Assembly: GCF_900105175.1 (NCBI RefSeq)
Contig: NZ_LT629771.1
Coordinates: 496,001 to 560,000 of the forward strand
Source: Jiangella sp. DSM 45060
GTDB taxonomy: Bacteria > Actinomycetota > Actinomycetes > Jiangellales > Jiangellaceae
Length of the DNA: 64,000 bases
Direction of reading: 5' to 3'
Shown here one piece after another: positions 42,056 through 53,718 of this stretch. The notes under the pieces were generated by a model. It saw only the letters and a program-made list of their open reading frames with translations. It ran no database searches and was not told the origin of the DNA. A program made the translations under genes and the position numbers. Each line of letters starts with the position of its first letter. The first letter of the stretch is position 1.

Positions 42056-43882
42056 ATGATCGGTCCCGTCGGCGGGGACGACGCGGGGGCGGCAGCGGCG
42101 GGGGCGGGAGCCGACGCGCTGTCGCGGTTCCTGCCGCGCCTGGCCCAGTGGTCGATGCGACCGTGGCGGCTGGTCCGGGGCGCCTGGCGGCGCTCGATCC
42201 AGCTGCGCGTCATCACGGCGACGCTGGCGTTGTCGCTGGTCGTCGTGTCGCTGCTGGGCGTCACGCTGTCGCGGCAGATCACCGACGGCCTGCTGCGGGC
42301 ACACGCCGATGCCGCCGTCGCCGACGCCGCCGCGGGCGTCGACAGCGCCCAGCGCACGCTCGCGGTGTCCGACGCGCCGCCCGATGAGCTGCGGCAGACG
42401 CTGACCAGCATCGTCGAGACGCTCGCGGCCAGCGGCAACACGTCCGCCGCGAGCGACCCGCTGTACGAGATCGTCGTGCTCGGCGGCGAGGGGGCGCGCA
42501 CCTACCGCTCCGGCGTCAGCCCGCTCAGCGTTCCCGGCTCGCTGCGCGACCGCGTCGCCGACGAGGAGCGGATCTTCCGCACGTACACGTCCATCCGCTA
42601 CCTCGACGGCCGCGAGGTAGCGGGCCTGGCCGTCGGCGGGCAGATCACCGACCCCTACGGCGGCGACTACGAGCTGTACTACCTGTTCCCGCTGACCGAG
42701 CAGCAGCAGACCGTCGACCTCGTCCTGACGGCGCTGACGACGGCCGGCGTGCTGCTGATCGTGCTGCTGTGCGCGCTGGCCTGGCTGGTCGCGCGGCAGG
42801 TCGTGACACCCGTCCGGCTGGCGGCGCGCATCGCCGAGCGGTTCTCGGCCGGCAACCTCGCCGAACGCATGGCCGTCCGCGGCCGCGACGACCTCGCCCG
42901 GCTGGCGATGAGCTTCAACCAGATGGCGGCCAGCCTGCAGCACCAGATCGGCCAGCTCGAGGACCTCTCGCGCATGCAGCAGCAGTTCGTCTCCGACGTC
43001 TCGCACGAGCTGCGCACGCCGCTGACCACGGTGCGCATGGCCGCCGACGTCCTGTACGAGTCGCGCGGCCAGTTCGACCCCACCGTCGAACGCTCCGTCG
43101 AGCTGCTGCAGGCCCAGCTGGACCGGTTCGAGGCGCTGCTCACCGACCTGCTCGAGATCAGCCGGTTCGACGCCGGCGCCGCCGCGCTCAACGCCGAGCG
43201 GTACGACGTCCGCGACGTCGTGCACAAGGTGGTCGACGCCGCCACGCCGCTGGCCGTCGAGAAGGGCAGCGAGCTGGTCGTCGACGTGCCGGTCGAACCG
43301 GCGATGGCCGAGATCGACGCCCGGCGCATCGAGCGCATCGTCCGCAACCTCGTCGTCAACGCCGTCGAGCACGGTGAGGGCCACGACGTCCGCATCACCG
43401 TCGCCGCCGACGACCACGCCGTCGCCGTCACCGTCCGCGACCACGGCGTCGGCCTGAAGCCGGGGGAGTCGTCGCTGGTCTTCCACCGGTTCTGGCGGGC
43501 CGACCCGGCCCGGGCGCGGACCACCGGCGGCACCGGCCTCGGGCTGTCCATCGCACTGGAGGACGCCCGGCTGCACGGCGGCTGGCTGCAGGCGTGGGGC
43601 GAGCCGGGCGAGGGGTCGCAGTTCCGGCTCACGCTGCCTCGACTGGCCGGCGACGACCTGCGCTCGTCGCCGCTGGCCCTCGTCCCGGGCGACGTGGGCG
43701 ACGGCGGGCTGACGGACGCCAGCGCCATCGGGTCGCCCTACCGCCGGCTGCTGCCGTCCGCCGACGAGCCCGACGACGGCCTGTCGCCGGTCTCGTCCGC
43801 GGCGCCGCCCGAGGTCACGCCGTCGTCGTCGGCGCCGTCGACGTCGCCCTCGGCGTCGGCGGAGGAGGTGCGGCATGGGTAG
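42056..43882 (+). CDS. mtrB: sensor histidine kinase MtrB
   Basis: A 608-residue membrane kinase. The first helix (VITATLALSLVVVSLLGV) and the second (LVLTALTTAGVLLIVLLCAL) flank a ~150-residue outer sensor region. HAMP follows (RQVVTPVRLAARIAERFSAG). The dimerisation site is VSDVSHELRTPLTTVRMAAD with phosphorylatable His317. The ATPase has NLVVNAVEHGEG (N box), VRDHGVGLKPG (G1), FHRFWRADPAR (F box) and GGTGLGLSIALEDA (G2). It phosphorylates MtrA. The ATG stands 4 bases after the mtrA stop, and the C-terminus has a Ser/Pro tail. The stop overlaps the lpqB start by 8 bases. Confidence 0.96.
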   Translation: MIGPVGGDDAGAAAAGAGADALSRFLPRLAQWSMRPWRLVRGAWRRSIQLRVITATLALSLVVVSLLGVTLSRQITDGLLRAHADAAVADAAAGVDSAQRTLAVSDAPPDELRQTLTSIVETLAASGNTSAASDPLYEIVVLGGEGARTYRSGVSPLSVPGSLRDRVADEERIFRTYTSIRYLDGREVAGLAVGGQITDPYGGDYELYYLFPLTEQQQTVDLVLTALTTAGVLLIVLLCALAWLVARQVVTPVRLAARIAERFSAGNLAERMAVRGRDDLARLAMSFNQMAASLQHQIGQLEDLSRMQQQFVSDVSHELRTPLTTVRMAADVLYESRGQFDPTVERSVELLQAQLDRFEALLTDLLEISRFDAGAAALNAERYDVRDVVHKVVDAATPLAVEKGSELVVDVPVEPAMAEIDARRIERIVRNLVVNAVEHGEGHDVRITVAADDHAVAVTVRDHGVGLKPGESSLVFHRFWRADPARARTTGGTGLGLSIALEDARLHGGWLQAWGEPGEGSQFRLTLPRLAGDDLRSSPLALVPGDVGDGGLTDASAIGSPYRRLLPSADEPDDGLSPVSSAAPPEVTPSSSAPSTSPSASAEEVRHG

Positions 43883-45623
43883 CCGCGCCGCCGTCACCGT
43901 CGCCGTGCTGGCCGCCGCGGCCGTCGTCGCCGGGTGCAGCGAGATCCCGACGTCCGGCCCGGTCGTCGACGCGGGCGCCGTCGGACCGCAGGCCGACGAC
44001 CAGAGCCGCTACATCGAGGTCATCGAGGCGCCGCCGCAGCCCGGCATGACGCCGAAGGAGATCGTCGACGGCTTCATCGAGGCCATGGCGTCCTACCAGC
44101 CCGGTTACGAGACCGCTCGCGAGTACCTCACCGAGGAGGCCGGCGCGGAGTGGGACCCGTACGCCCGCGTCGGCGTGTACTACGAGCCCAAGCCCGACAC
44201 CCAGCAGCTCAGCGACAACGTCGTCCACGTGAAGACGACGCCGCGCGGGGAGGTCCGCGCCGACGGCGCGTTCAGCGAGGGCGACGGCCAGCTGCCGCAC
44301 GAGTTCGACCTGCAGCTCGACCAGGTCGACGGCGAGTGGCGCATCGCCAACCCGCCGCCGGGCATCCTCGTCTCCGACTTCAGCTTCGAGCGCGAGTACC
44401 AGGCCCGCAACATCTACTTCTTCGACCCGGGCTTCGAGGTGCTGGTGCCCGACGTCGTCTACCTGCCGCGCACCGCCAACGACGCCACGGCGACGCTGCT
44501 GGCCCGCAAGGTGCTCGCCGGCCCGACGGAGTGGCTGGGGCCCGCCGTCGCCACGGCGTTCCGCCCCGACGCGGAGCTCGCCATCGACGCCGTCCCCGTC
44601 CGCGACGGCGTCGCCACCGTCGAGCTGGGCGCGGGCGCCGCGCTGGCCGGACCCGAGGAGCGCGAGCGCATGGTCGCGCAGCTGGCGTGGACGCTCGGCG
44701 TGCTGCCCGAGGTCGAGAAGGTCGAGGTGCTGGCCGACAAGCTGCCGCTGATCTCCGGCGACCCGATGTCGCCGCAGGAGCCGCCGCTGAGCTCGTACGA
44801 CCCGTCCGTGCTGCCGTCCGGCACGCCGCTCTACGCCATCGGCGAGACCGGCGTGGTGTCGGTGTCGGACGGCGAGCTGACGCCCGTCCCCGGCCCACTG
44901 GGCGAGCAGGCCGAGGCGCGCGAGGTGGCCGTCAACCTCGCCGCCAACCGCGGCGTCGTGATCAACGCCGACCGCACCGCCATCCAGGCCGCCTCGTTCG
45001 GCGAGGACGAGCCGCTGGAGACGCTGCTCACCGGCACCTCCCTCGCCTCGCCCGCCTGGGACCGCACCGGCCTCATCTGGGCCGTCGACGCCGGCGCCCC
45101 CGCCCCCGGCATCGTGGTCGCCCGCCCCGACGGCCAGCCCGTCGCCGTCACCGCACCCGAGCTCACCGACCAGCACGTCGACCACCTCGCAGTCTCACCC
45201 GACGGCACCCGCCTCGCCCTCGTCGCCGGCGGCCTGGCCATGGTCGCCAACATCATCCGCGACGCCGACAGCGACGCGACGATCCGCATCGACCAGCCCC
45301 AGCCCATCGGCCCCACCGGCCTCGCCCGCGACGTCGCCTGGAGCTCGACCAGCCCGTCCTGGAGCGCCGCCGACACCGTCGTCATCCTGCTGGAGACCGA
45401 GTCCAACGCCGGCGAGACGACGGTCGAGCCCTACTACGCCGCCCTCTCCGGCCAGGAGACACTTCCCCGCGGCGGCCTCCCCGCCGGCGACGCCGCCCAC
45501 GTCGGCGCGGCGGCCGGACTGCCCGTCGTGCTGGAGTCCGGTGACGGCGTGCTGTACGTACAGCGGTCGAGCAACGCGTGGACGGAGATCGGGCCCGGCC
45601 GCAGCCCTGCCTACCCCGGCTGA
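43875..45623 (+). CDS. lpqB: lipoprotein LpqB
   Basis: A 582-residue lipoprotein. Signal peptide residues 1-20 end in the lipobox VVAGC, with Cys21 as the lipidated residue, then SEIPTSGPV. A GerMN-type domain follows (RTANDATATLLARKVLAGPT, WLGPAVATAFRPDAELAIDA) and then a beta-propeller (DQHVDHLAVSPDGTRLALVA, DVAWSSTSPSWSAADTVVIL). LpqB sits outside the membrane and modulates MtrB signalling; order and overlap with mtrB match the conserved operon. The start ATG lies inside mtrB. Confidence 0.95.
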   Translation: MGSRAAVTVAVLAAAAVVAGCSEIPTSGPVVDAGAVGPQADDQSRYIEVIEAPPQPGMTPKEIVDGFIEAMASYQPGYETAREYLTEEAGAEWDPYARVGVYYEPKPDTQQLSDNVVHVKTTPRGEVRADGAFSEGDGQLPHEFDLQLDQVDGEWRIANPPPGILVSDFSFEREYQARNIYFFDPGFEVLVPDVVYLPRTANDATATLLARKVLAGPTEWLGPAVATAFRPDAELAIDAVPVRDGVATVELGAGAALAGPEERERMVAQLAWTLGVLPEVEKVEVLADKLPLISGDPMSPQEPPLSSYDPSVLPSGTPLYAIGETGVVSVSDGELTPVPGPLGEQAEAREVAVNLAANRGVVINADRTAIQAASFGEDEPLETLLTGTSLASPAWDRTGLIWAVDAGAPAPGIVVARPDGQPVAVTAPELTDQHVDHLAVSPDGTRLALVAGGLAMVANIIRDADSDATIRIDQPQPIGPTGLARDVAWSSTSPSWSAADTVVILLETESNAGETTVEPYYAALSGQETLPRGGLPAGDAAHVGAAAGLPVVLESGDGVLYVQRSSNAWTEIGPGRSPAYPG

Positions 45624-45646
45624 CGCTGCCTGTTCCCGCTCTCGCA

Positions 45647-45684
45647 CCCGCGCCCGCTCAGCACGTCCATCAGCTGGGCGCGGG
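45647..45684 (+). terminator. stem-loop after lpqB
   Basis: CCCGCGCCC (45647-45655) pairs with GGGCGCGGG (45676-45684) over a 20-base loop, 24 bases beyond the lpqB stop. The following bases (cgttatcc) are only weakly T-containing. Probable end of the mtrAB-lpqB transcript. Confidence 0.5.
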
Positions 45685-45729
45685 CGTTATCCAGGCGACC
45701 CTGTCGGACCCATGGTGCATGCTGGTTCC

Positions 45730-47064
45730 ATGATCATTTACAGCCGCAACGCCGCCCCCACCGACAAGCCCGTGAATGCTGCCCGCGTCGCCACCCGGGT
45801 CAGCCAACCGGAGGGCCCCATCGACGCAGTCGCCTGGGACGGCCATACCGTGGCCGCCGCCCGGCCCAGCCACGCCACCGCCACCCGGGCGAGCCACGCC
45901 ACCGCCACCCGGGTCGAGCACGCCGAGGCCAGCCGGGGCAGTCGTGCCGAGGCCAGCCGGGGCAGTCGTGCCGAGGCCAGCCGGGGCAGTCGTGCCGAGG
46001 CCAGCCGGGGCAGTCGTGCCGAGGCCAGCCGGGGCAGTCGTGCCGAGGCCAGCCGGGGCAGTCGTGCCGAGGTCACCCGGGGCAGCCCTGCCGAGGTCAC
46101 CCGGGGCAGCCACGCCGCCGCCCGGGTCGGCCCTTCTCGTCCTGCCGGGCCACGCCGTGCCGCCGTGCGGCCCGCGCTCGTGCGCCTCCGACATACGGTT
46201 ACCCGCCTCGGGCACGCGGCGGCCGACCTCGCCCTCGGCAGCACGTGCGCCGGCTGCGGCGAGCACGCCGGCCTGCTCTGCCCACCCTGTCGCGCGGCGT
46301 TGCTCGGCCCGGAAGCGCGAGTCCGGACGATCCCCGGCCGCCCCGACCTCCCGCTGGCCGGAGCCGCCGCCTACGCCGGTGCCGTCCGCGCCGCGATCAT
46401 CGAGCACAAGGAGCGCGGCCGCCTACCCCTGGCCGCACCCCTCGGCGACGCCCTCGCGGTCGCGATCACCGCCGCCACCGCCCAGCTCGCCGCTTCCACC
46501 CCCGACGCCGTCGCCGACCGCGCCGTCGCCGACCGCGCCGCCACCCACCTCGCCGCCATCCAGGGCGCCGCCCCGCCCCTCGATCCCGCCACCCGCGGCG
46601 CCCTCGCCCGCGCCAACGCACCCCTCGCCCACCAGAACCCCGACCCCGTCGTCCTCGGCAACGCCGCCACCGGGCACGCCACCCACGGTGACCGCCCCAT
46701 CGCCCTCGTCCCGGTCCCGTCCGCACCCTCCGCCGTCCGACACCGCGGCCACGACCCCGTCCTCCGATCCGCCCGCCGGGCCGCCGCCACCCTCCAGCGT
46801 TCCGGCCAGCGCGCCACCGTCGTCCGCTGCCTCCGCCACGGCCGCCGGGTCGCCGACCAAGCCGGCCTCGACCGCCACGAACGCGAGCACAACCTGCACG
46901 GCTCCCTCGTCGCCACGGCTGCCGCGACCCGTCGCGCCACCGGCTGCTGCGTCGTCATCGTCGACGACGTCATGACGACCGGAGCCACGCTGCGCGAGAG
47001 CGCCCGAGCGCTCGAGGCCGCCGGCGTGCGCCCGTGCGCGGCGGCGGTCGTCGCGGTGGTGTGA
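45730..47064 (+). CDS. comF: ComF family phosphoribosyltransferase-like protein with repeat-bearing N-terminus
   Basis: The conserved protein spans about residues 145-444: a CAGCGEHAGLLCPPC zinc knuckle, AAAYAGAVRAAIIEHKERGR, LVPVPSAPSAVRHRGHDPVL, and the PRPP loop VVIVDDVMTTGATLRESA. These are ComF/GntX features; ComF helps internalise DNA in competent bacteria, but in actinomycetes its role is unclear. An Ala-rich insert of about 60 residues precedes LVPVPS. The frame is open from ATG 45730 with an unusual ~140-residue N-terminus built largely of eight-residue repeats (AEASRGSR). GTG 46165 or 46180 would start near the normal family N-terminus and exclude the repeats. Which start is used is unsettled. 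Confidence 0.8.
   Translation: MIIYSRNAAPTDKPVNAARVATRVSQPEGPIDAVAWDGHTVAAARPSHATATRASHATATRVEHAEASRGSRAEASRGSRAEASRGSRAEASRGSRAEASRGSRAEASRGSRAEVTRGSPAEVTRGSHAAARVGPSRPAGPRRAAVRPALVRLRHTVTRLGHAAADLALGSTCAGCGEHAGLLCPPCRAALLGPEARVRTIPGRPDLPLAGAAAYAGAVRAAIIEHKERGRLPLAAPLGDALAVAITAATAQLAASTPDAVADRAVADRAATHLAAIQGAAPPLDPATRGALARANAPLAHQNPDPVVLGNAATGHATHGDRPIALVPVPSAPSAVRHRGHDPVLRSARRAAATLQRSGQRATVVRCLRHGRRVADQAGLDRHEREHNLHGSLVATAAATRRATGCCVVIVDDVMTTGATLRESARALEAAGVRPCAAAVVAVV
45868..46113 (+). repeat. 24-bp minisatellite upstream of or within comF
   Basis: A run of 24-base units spans 246 bases. Six units from 45922 to 46065 are identical; two after them (46066-46113) and three before (45868-45939, overlapping the first in register) are variants. 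The units keep the reading frame and encode AEASRGSR, AEVTRGSP/H or SHATATRA. Identical neighbours imply recent expansion by slippage. Confidence 0.95.
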
Positions 47065-47136
47065 CGTCGGCCTCGGCGGAGCAGAAATCAACGGGTTCCA
47101 CGTGTACGAAAGGCGACGAACGGCTAACGTTTGTTC

Positions 47137-47199
47137 ATGGCACCCATTGTCGATCCTCGACCCCACGAGGAAGGCCGGGTGCGAACCCCGGTGACTTGA
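47137..47199 (+). CDS. possible 20-residue leader peptide upstream of hpf
   Basis: An ATG at 47137 opens a 20-codon frame (MAPIVDPRPHEEGRVRTPVT) ending at TGA 47197-47199, 51 bases before the hpf start. The overlapping RNA can pair: ccggg/cccgg at about 47175-47191 and GTGTGGG/CCCACAC between about 47202 and 47233, just before the hpf ribosome binding site. A leader controlling hpf is possible. There is no Shine-Dalgarno for the ATG. Confidence 0.3.
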   Translation: MAPIVDPRPHEEGRVRTPVT

Positions 47200-47250
47200 G
47201 CGTGTGGGTGCCGCTCGACCGTCAGACCCCACACGACCGGGAGGTTTCGA

Positions 47251-47883
47251 GTGGATATCGTCATCAAGGGCCGTCACACGACCGTGCCGGAGCGGTTCCG
47301 CAACCATGTCGCGGAGAAGCTCTCCAAACTCGACAAGATCGCTCACAAGGTCATCCGAGTGGACGTCGAGATCACGGCCGAGGCCAACCCTCGACAGACC
47401 GACCAGTCCGAACGGGTTGAACTGACCTTGCACTCCAAGGGCCCGGTCATCCGGGCCGAGGCGGCCGCCGCCGACCGGTACGCCGCGCTCGATCTCGCCA
47501 CCGACAAGCTCGTCGCCCGGCTTCGCAAGGCGGCCGACCGCCGGCGCGTCCACCGCGGCAGCCGCACGCCGATCTCCGTCGCCGCGGCCACCGCCGGGCT
47601 CGACGGCGCCGCCATCCCCGCGCAGCCGACGCCCGCCCCCGCCGCGAAGGCGGCCACCGCGGTCGAGGAGCCGCCGGACGCCTACGCCGTCCCCGACTCC
47701 GGCCCCATGGTGGTCCGCGAGAAGACCCACCGGGCCGAGCCCATGACGCTCGACCAAGCGCTCTACGAGATGGAACTGGTCGGCCACGACTTCTACCTCT
47801 ACGTCGACGCCGAGTCCAAGATGCCGAGCGTCGTCTACCGGCGCCGCGGCTACGACTACGGCGTCATCCGCCTCGACGTCTGA
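47251..47883 (+). CDS. hpf: ribosome hibernation-promoting factor, long form
   Basis: A 210-residue protein. Residues 1-100 are the ribosome-binding domain (VDIVIKGRHTTVPERFRNHV, AEKLSKLDKIAHKVIRVDVE, GPVIRAEAAAADRYAALDLA). After a variable Ala/Pro linker, residues ~150-210 are the long-form dimerisation domain: MTLDQALYEMELVGHDFYLY, DAESKMPSVVYRRRGYDYGV. It pairs stalled ribosomes into 100S dimers under starvation. GGGAGG at 47239-47244 lies 6 bases before GTG 47251. The position between comF and secA matches the mycobacterial order. A strong terminator follows. Confidence 0.95.
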   Translation: MDIVIKGRHTTVPERFRNHVAEKLSKLDKIAHKVIRVDVEITAEANPRQTDQSERVELTLHSKGPVIRAEAAAADRYAALDLATDKLVARLRKAADRRRVHRGSRTPISVAAATAGLDGAAIPAQPTPAPAAKAATAVEEPPDAYAVPDSGPMVVREKTHRAEPMTLDQALYEMELVGHDFYLYVDAESKMPSVVYRRRGYDYGVIRLDV

Positions 47884-47890
47884 CGTCCAC

Positions 47891-47928
47891 CGCATCGGCG
47901 CGTCCTCCTCGGAGGGCGCGCCGATGCG
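47891..47928 (+). terminator. intrinsic-type terminator after hpf
   Basis: A 17-bp stem (47891-47907 with 47912-47928, one T-G wobble) closed by a CTCG tetraloop, 8 bases beyond the hpf stop. No U-run follows, as is common in high-GC actinobacteria. Confidence 0.8.
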
Positions 47929-47976
47929 CGTCCGCACGGCCCCGACCCTGTCGGTGCCCGCTGATAACTTCGCGAC

Positions 47977-49191
47977 ATGGCCAGACGAGAGAGGTTGACG
48001 AACGCGGCCGCCCGGCGGGTGGCGCTCGCGGCCCAGGGGTTCGCCGACCCCCGCCCGCCGAGCCCCGACCGGCGCGCCGTCCGCCGCGTCGTCGACCGCG
48101 TCGGCGTGGTGCAGATCGACTCCGTCAACGTGCTCTCGCGCTCGCACTACCTGCCGTTCTTCAGCCGCCTCGGCCCCTATCCGCGCGCCGAGGTCGATCG
48201 CGCGGCGAACCGCTCGCCGCGCATGCTGTTCGAGTACTGGGCGCACGAGGCGTCGCTGCTGCCGGTGCGCACGCAGCCGTACCTGCGCTCGCGCATGGCC
48301 CGGGCCGACGAGCTCGCCTGGGGCGGCATCCGGCGGCTGGCGCAGGAGAAGCCCGAGTTCGTCGCCTGGGTGCTCGACGAGGTGAAGCGGCTCGGCCCGG
48401 TCACGTCCGGCGAGATCGAGCACGACGCGCCCAAAGACAAGAGCAACTGGGGCTGGAACTGGTCCGAGGTCAAGACGGCGCTCGAGTACCTGTTCTGGGC
48501 CGGCGAGATCACGGCGGCCGGCCGCAACGGCGCGTTCGCCCGGCTGTACGACATCCCGGAACGGGTCCTGCACCGCGACGTGCTCTCGGTGCCGACGCCG
48601 ACGCCCGAGGAGTCGCATCGCGAGCTGGTCCGCATCGCCGCCCGGGCCCACGGCGTCGGGTCCGAGCAGTGCCTGCGCGACTACTTCCGCCTGCCCGTCG
48701 CCGGTGCGAAGGCGGCCATCGCCGAGCTGGTCGACGGCGGCGAGCTGCTGCCGGTCACCGTCGACGGCTGGAAACGCCCGGCCTACCTCCACCGCGACGC
48801 CCGCGTGCCCCGCCGGGTCGACGCCCGGGCGCTGCTGAGCCCGTTCGACTCCCTCATCTGGGAACGCGCCCGCACCGAGGCGCTGTTCGGGTTCCGGTAC
48901 CGGCTGGAGATCTACGTCCCGCCCGAGAAACGTGTGCACGGCTACTACGTGCTGCCGTTCCTGCTCGGCGACGAGCTGGTGGCCCGGGTCGACCTCAAGG
49001 CCGACCGCCAGGCCGGCGTGCTGCTGGTGCAGTCGGCGTGGGGCGAGCCCGGCTCACCGGCCGACACCCCCGACGAACTGGCCGACGAGCTGGTGTCGCT
49101 GGCCGGCTGGCTCGGCCTCTCCGGCGTGACGACCACCGGTCGCGGCGACATCGCCACCCCACTCCAGGAGGCCCTCGACCGCGCCGGCTGA
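47977..49191 (+). CDS. winged-helix DNA glycosylase, YcaQ/AlkX family (DUF1006)
   Basis: A 404-residue protein. [20 protein letters not shown] and [20 protein letters not shown] contain the QxD motif (Gln-Ile-Asp) used by this family to unhook interstrand crosslinks and remove bulky alkyl adducts. [40 protein letters not shown] and [20 protein letters not shown] with [20 protein letters not shown] are conserved. Cytosolic repair enzyme. ATG 47977 starts 48 bases beyond the hpf terminator. Together with the AlkA-like gene it makes two alkylation-repair glycosylases in the window. Confidence 0.9.
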   Translation: MARRERLTNAAARRVALAAQGFADPRPPSPDRRAVRRVVDRVGVVQIDSVNVLSRSHYLPFFSRLGPYPRAEVDRAANRSPRMLFEYWAHEASLLPVRTQPYLRSRMARADELAWGGIRRLAQEKPEFVAWVLDEVKRLGPVTSGEIEHDAPKDKSNWGWNWSEVKTALEYLFWAGEITAAGRNGAFARLYDIPERVLHRDVLSVPTPTPEESHRELVRIAARAHGVGSEQCLRDYFRLPVAGAKAAIAELVDGGELLPVTVDGWKRPAYLHRDARVPRRVDARALLSPFDSLIWERARTEALFGFRYRLEIYVPPEKRVHGYYVLPFLLGDELVARVDLKADRQAGVLLVQSAWGEPGSPADTPDELADELVSLAGWLGLSGVTTTGRGDIATPLQEALDRAG

Positions 49192-49265
49192 CCTCGAACC
49201 CACCCCGCCCGACGGCCGCCCGCGCACCGGCCGCCTTCCCGCCGGGTCGCTGCCGCCTGGCCTCG

Positions 49266-49339
49266 GCGGCACTCCTGCTCGGCGAGCCGGCGAATGGCGC
49301 CGGCGGCGCTCCTGCTCGGCGAGCCGGCGAATGGCGCCG
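49266..49339. repeat. 37-bp tandem duplication
   Basis: Units 49266-49302 and 49303-49339 are identical except for one base (A/G at the sixth position). They lie in the 261-base gap between the convergent YcaQ-family and GNAT genes; each unit contains ggcgagccgg and gaatggcgcc. Recent duplication of intergenic DNA; nothing else is visible in this gap. Confidence 0.85.
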
Positions 49340-49452
49340 GTGCAGGGGGAGTTCCGCGCGGCCGTCTCCCGCGGCTGCCGCTGCTCGCGCGGCGACCGGT
49401 CGCCGCCCGGCAGCAGGGGCCGTAGGACGGCGTCGCGTTGTCGGTGCGCGCG

Positions 49453-50622
49453 TCAGAGCAGCGGCTCGTCCGGCGGCAGCGAACCCGAGGACCGCGGCAG
49501 CGGGTCGTCCGAGAGGAGGTCGTACCAGTGCAGGTCGAGGACGGTCCCGCCGCGGATCCGGTCGCCGGCCCGCTCGACGCCGTAGGGACGGAAGCCGGCC
49601 CGCTCGATCACCTTGCGCGACCCGTCGTTGCCGGTCACGTGCGCGATCACCAGCCGGCGCAGGCCCAGCCCGCCCGACGGCACCGGAGCGAACGCGTGCC
49701 GCGCCATCAGCCCGACCGCCTCTGTCGCCACGCCACGGCCCCGCGCCGCGGGGTGCACCCAGTACCCGATCTCCGCCCCGCCGTCGTGCGTCAGCAGGCC
49801 CATCAGCGAGAACGCCCCGATAGCCGGCCCGCCCTCCGGTAGCGCCGCCGCCCAGTGCACACCCCGCCCCGCGGCCGCCTCCTCCTCACGGTCGCGGATG
49901 TAGGCACGTGCGATGTCGCGCGTGTACGGCGACGGCAGCCCGCCCAGCCAGTGCTGCGTGACGGGGTCGTTGCAGGCTTCGACGACGGCGGCGGCGTCGG
50001 AGTCGGCGAAGCGGCGCAGCGCCACCCGCGAGCCGCGCAGCGTCGGGACGTCCAGCCACGGCGACACCGGGCGCATCGGCTCGCCGGCCATCAGCGTCCC
50101 GACCCAGGTGTCGCGACGGACGCCGCGCTGGGCGTTGCCGCCGCGGATCAGGCCCTCGATCCGGAACCCGCACGCCCACGCGACCCGCCGCGACGCCCAG
50201 TTGCCGACGATGGCCCGCCAGCGCAGGTGCGTCAGCCCCAGCCCGACGTCGGCGAAGGCGTACTCGGCCACCAGCCGGACCGCCCGCGACACCAGCCGGT
50301 CGCCGCGGGCCTCGGAGCCCACCCAGTAGCCCACCTCGGCGGCGCCGTCGCCGTGCGAGCGCAGCCCGATGACGCCGTGGATCCGCCGGTCCTCCGGCGA
50401 GCGGATGGCCCAGACGAGGTCCTGCTCGGTCTCCCAGCCGCGGCGGACGGCGTCCTCGACGAAGCTCTTGGCGTGGTCGTGCGTGTACGGGGAGGGCAGC
50501 GTGGTCCAGCGCTGGATCTCGGGGTCCTGGCACAGCTCGGTGATGCGCTCGATGTCGGCGGCCACCGGCACCGCGAGCAGGAGGCGCTCTGCGCGGAGCT
50601 CGAACGGTTGCACGTCCTGCAT
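49453..50622 (-). CDS. tandem GNAT-domain acetyltransferase
   Basis: A 389-residue protein of two RimJ/RimL-like GNAT domains. The first (residues ~5-190) has LRAERLLLAVPVAADIERIT, AAEVGYWVGSEARGDRLVSR (acetyl-CoA motif), and ASRRVAWACGFRIEGLIRGG. The second (~195-389) has LRGSRVALRRFADSDAAAVV, GGAEIGYWVHPAARGRGVAT, and GSRKVIERAGFRPYGVER. Both CoA loops look intact, so both halves may be active. Likely modifies ribosomal proteins, antibiotics or small amines; the substrate is unknown. ATG 50622 is chosen by homology to the family start; a longer frame upstream lacks coding character. It is divergent from secA, 140 bases between starts. Confidence 0.88.
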   Translation of the reverse strand: MQDVQPFELRAERLLLAVPVAADIERITELCQDPEIQRWTTLPSPYTHDHAKSFVEDAVRRGWETEQDLVWAIRSPEDRRIHGVIGLRSHGDGAAEVGYWVGSEARGDRLVSRAVRLVAEYAFADVGLGLTHLRWRAIVGNWASRRVAWACGFRIEGLIRGGNAQRGVRRDTWVGTLMAGEPMRPVSPWLDVPTLRGSRVALRRFADSDAAAVVEACNDPVTQHWLGGLPSPYTRDIARAYIRDREEEAAAGRGVHWAAALPEGGPAIGAFSLMGLLTHDGGAEIGYWVHPAARGRGVATEAVGLMARHAFAPVPSGGLGLRRLVIAHVTGNDGSRKVIERAGFRPYGVERAGDRIRGGTVLDLHWYDLLSDDPLPRSSGSLPPDEPLL

Positions 50623-50762
50623 CCTGCCCGCTGCCGCGCTTCGAGGTCGAGTCGTTATCTTTTCCGTGACCCGACGTACCATGGGTCGACGAGCCTCTGT
50701 ACCTCCCCGGAGCCACCGGGCGCGACCAACGCCCAAGCCCGCTGCATAGGAGTTGACCCCGC

Positions 50763-53672
<2,910 letters not shown>

Positions 53673-53687
53673 GCTGATCCCCGGTCG

Positions 53688-53718
53688 AGCGGCCGCCGGC
53701 GTCCTGCCGGCGGCCGCT
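53688..53718 (+). terminator. terminator after secA
   Basis: A perfect 13-bp stem (53688-53700 with 53706-53718) around the loop gtcct, 15 bases after the secA stop. Followed by ttgccgtctc rather than a T-run. Confidence 0.8.

Noticed and set aside
45868-46113. The evenly spaced 24-bp repeats as a CRISPR array.
   Set aside because: There are no unique spacers: units are contiguous, codon-length, and in frame with comF; no cas genes nearby.
45670-46407. Minus-strand frame with repeated GTTAPAGL across the comF minisatellite.
   Set aside because: It is the antisense of the same repeat and has no gene-like ends.
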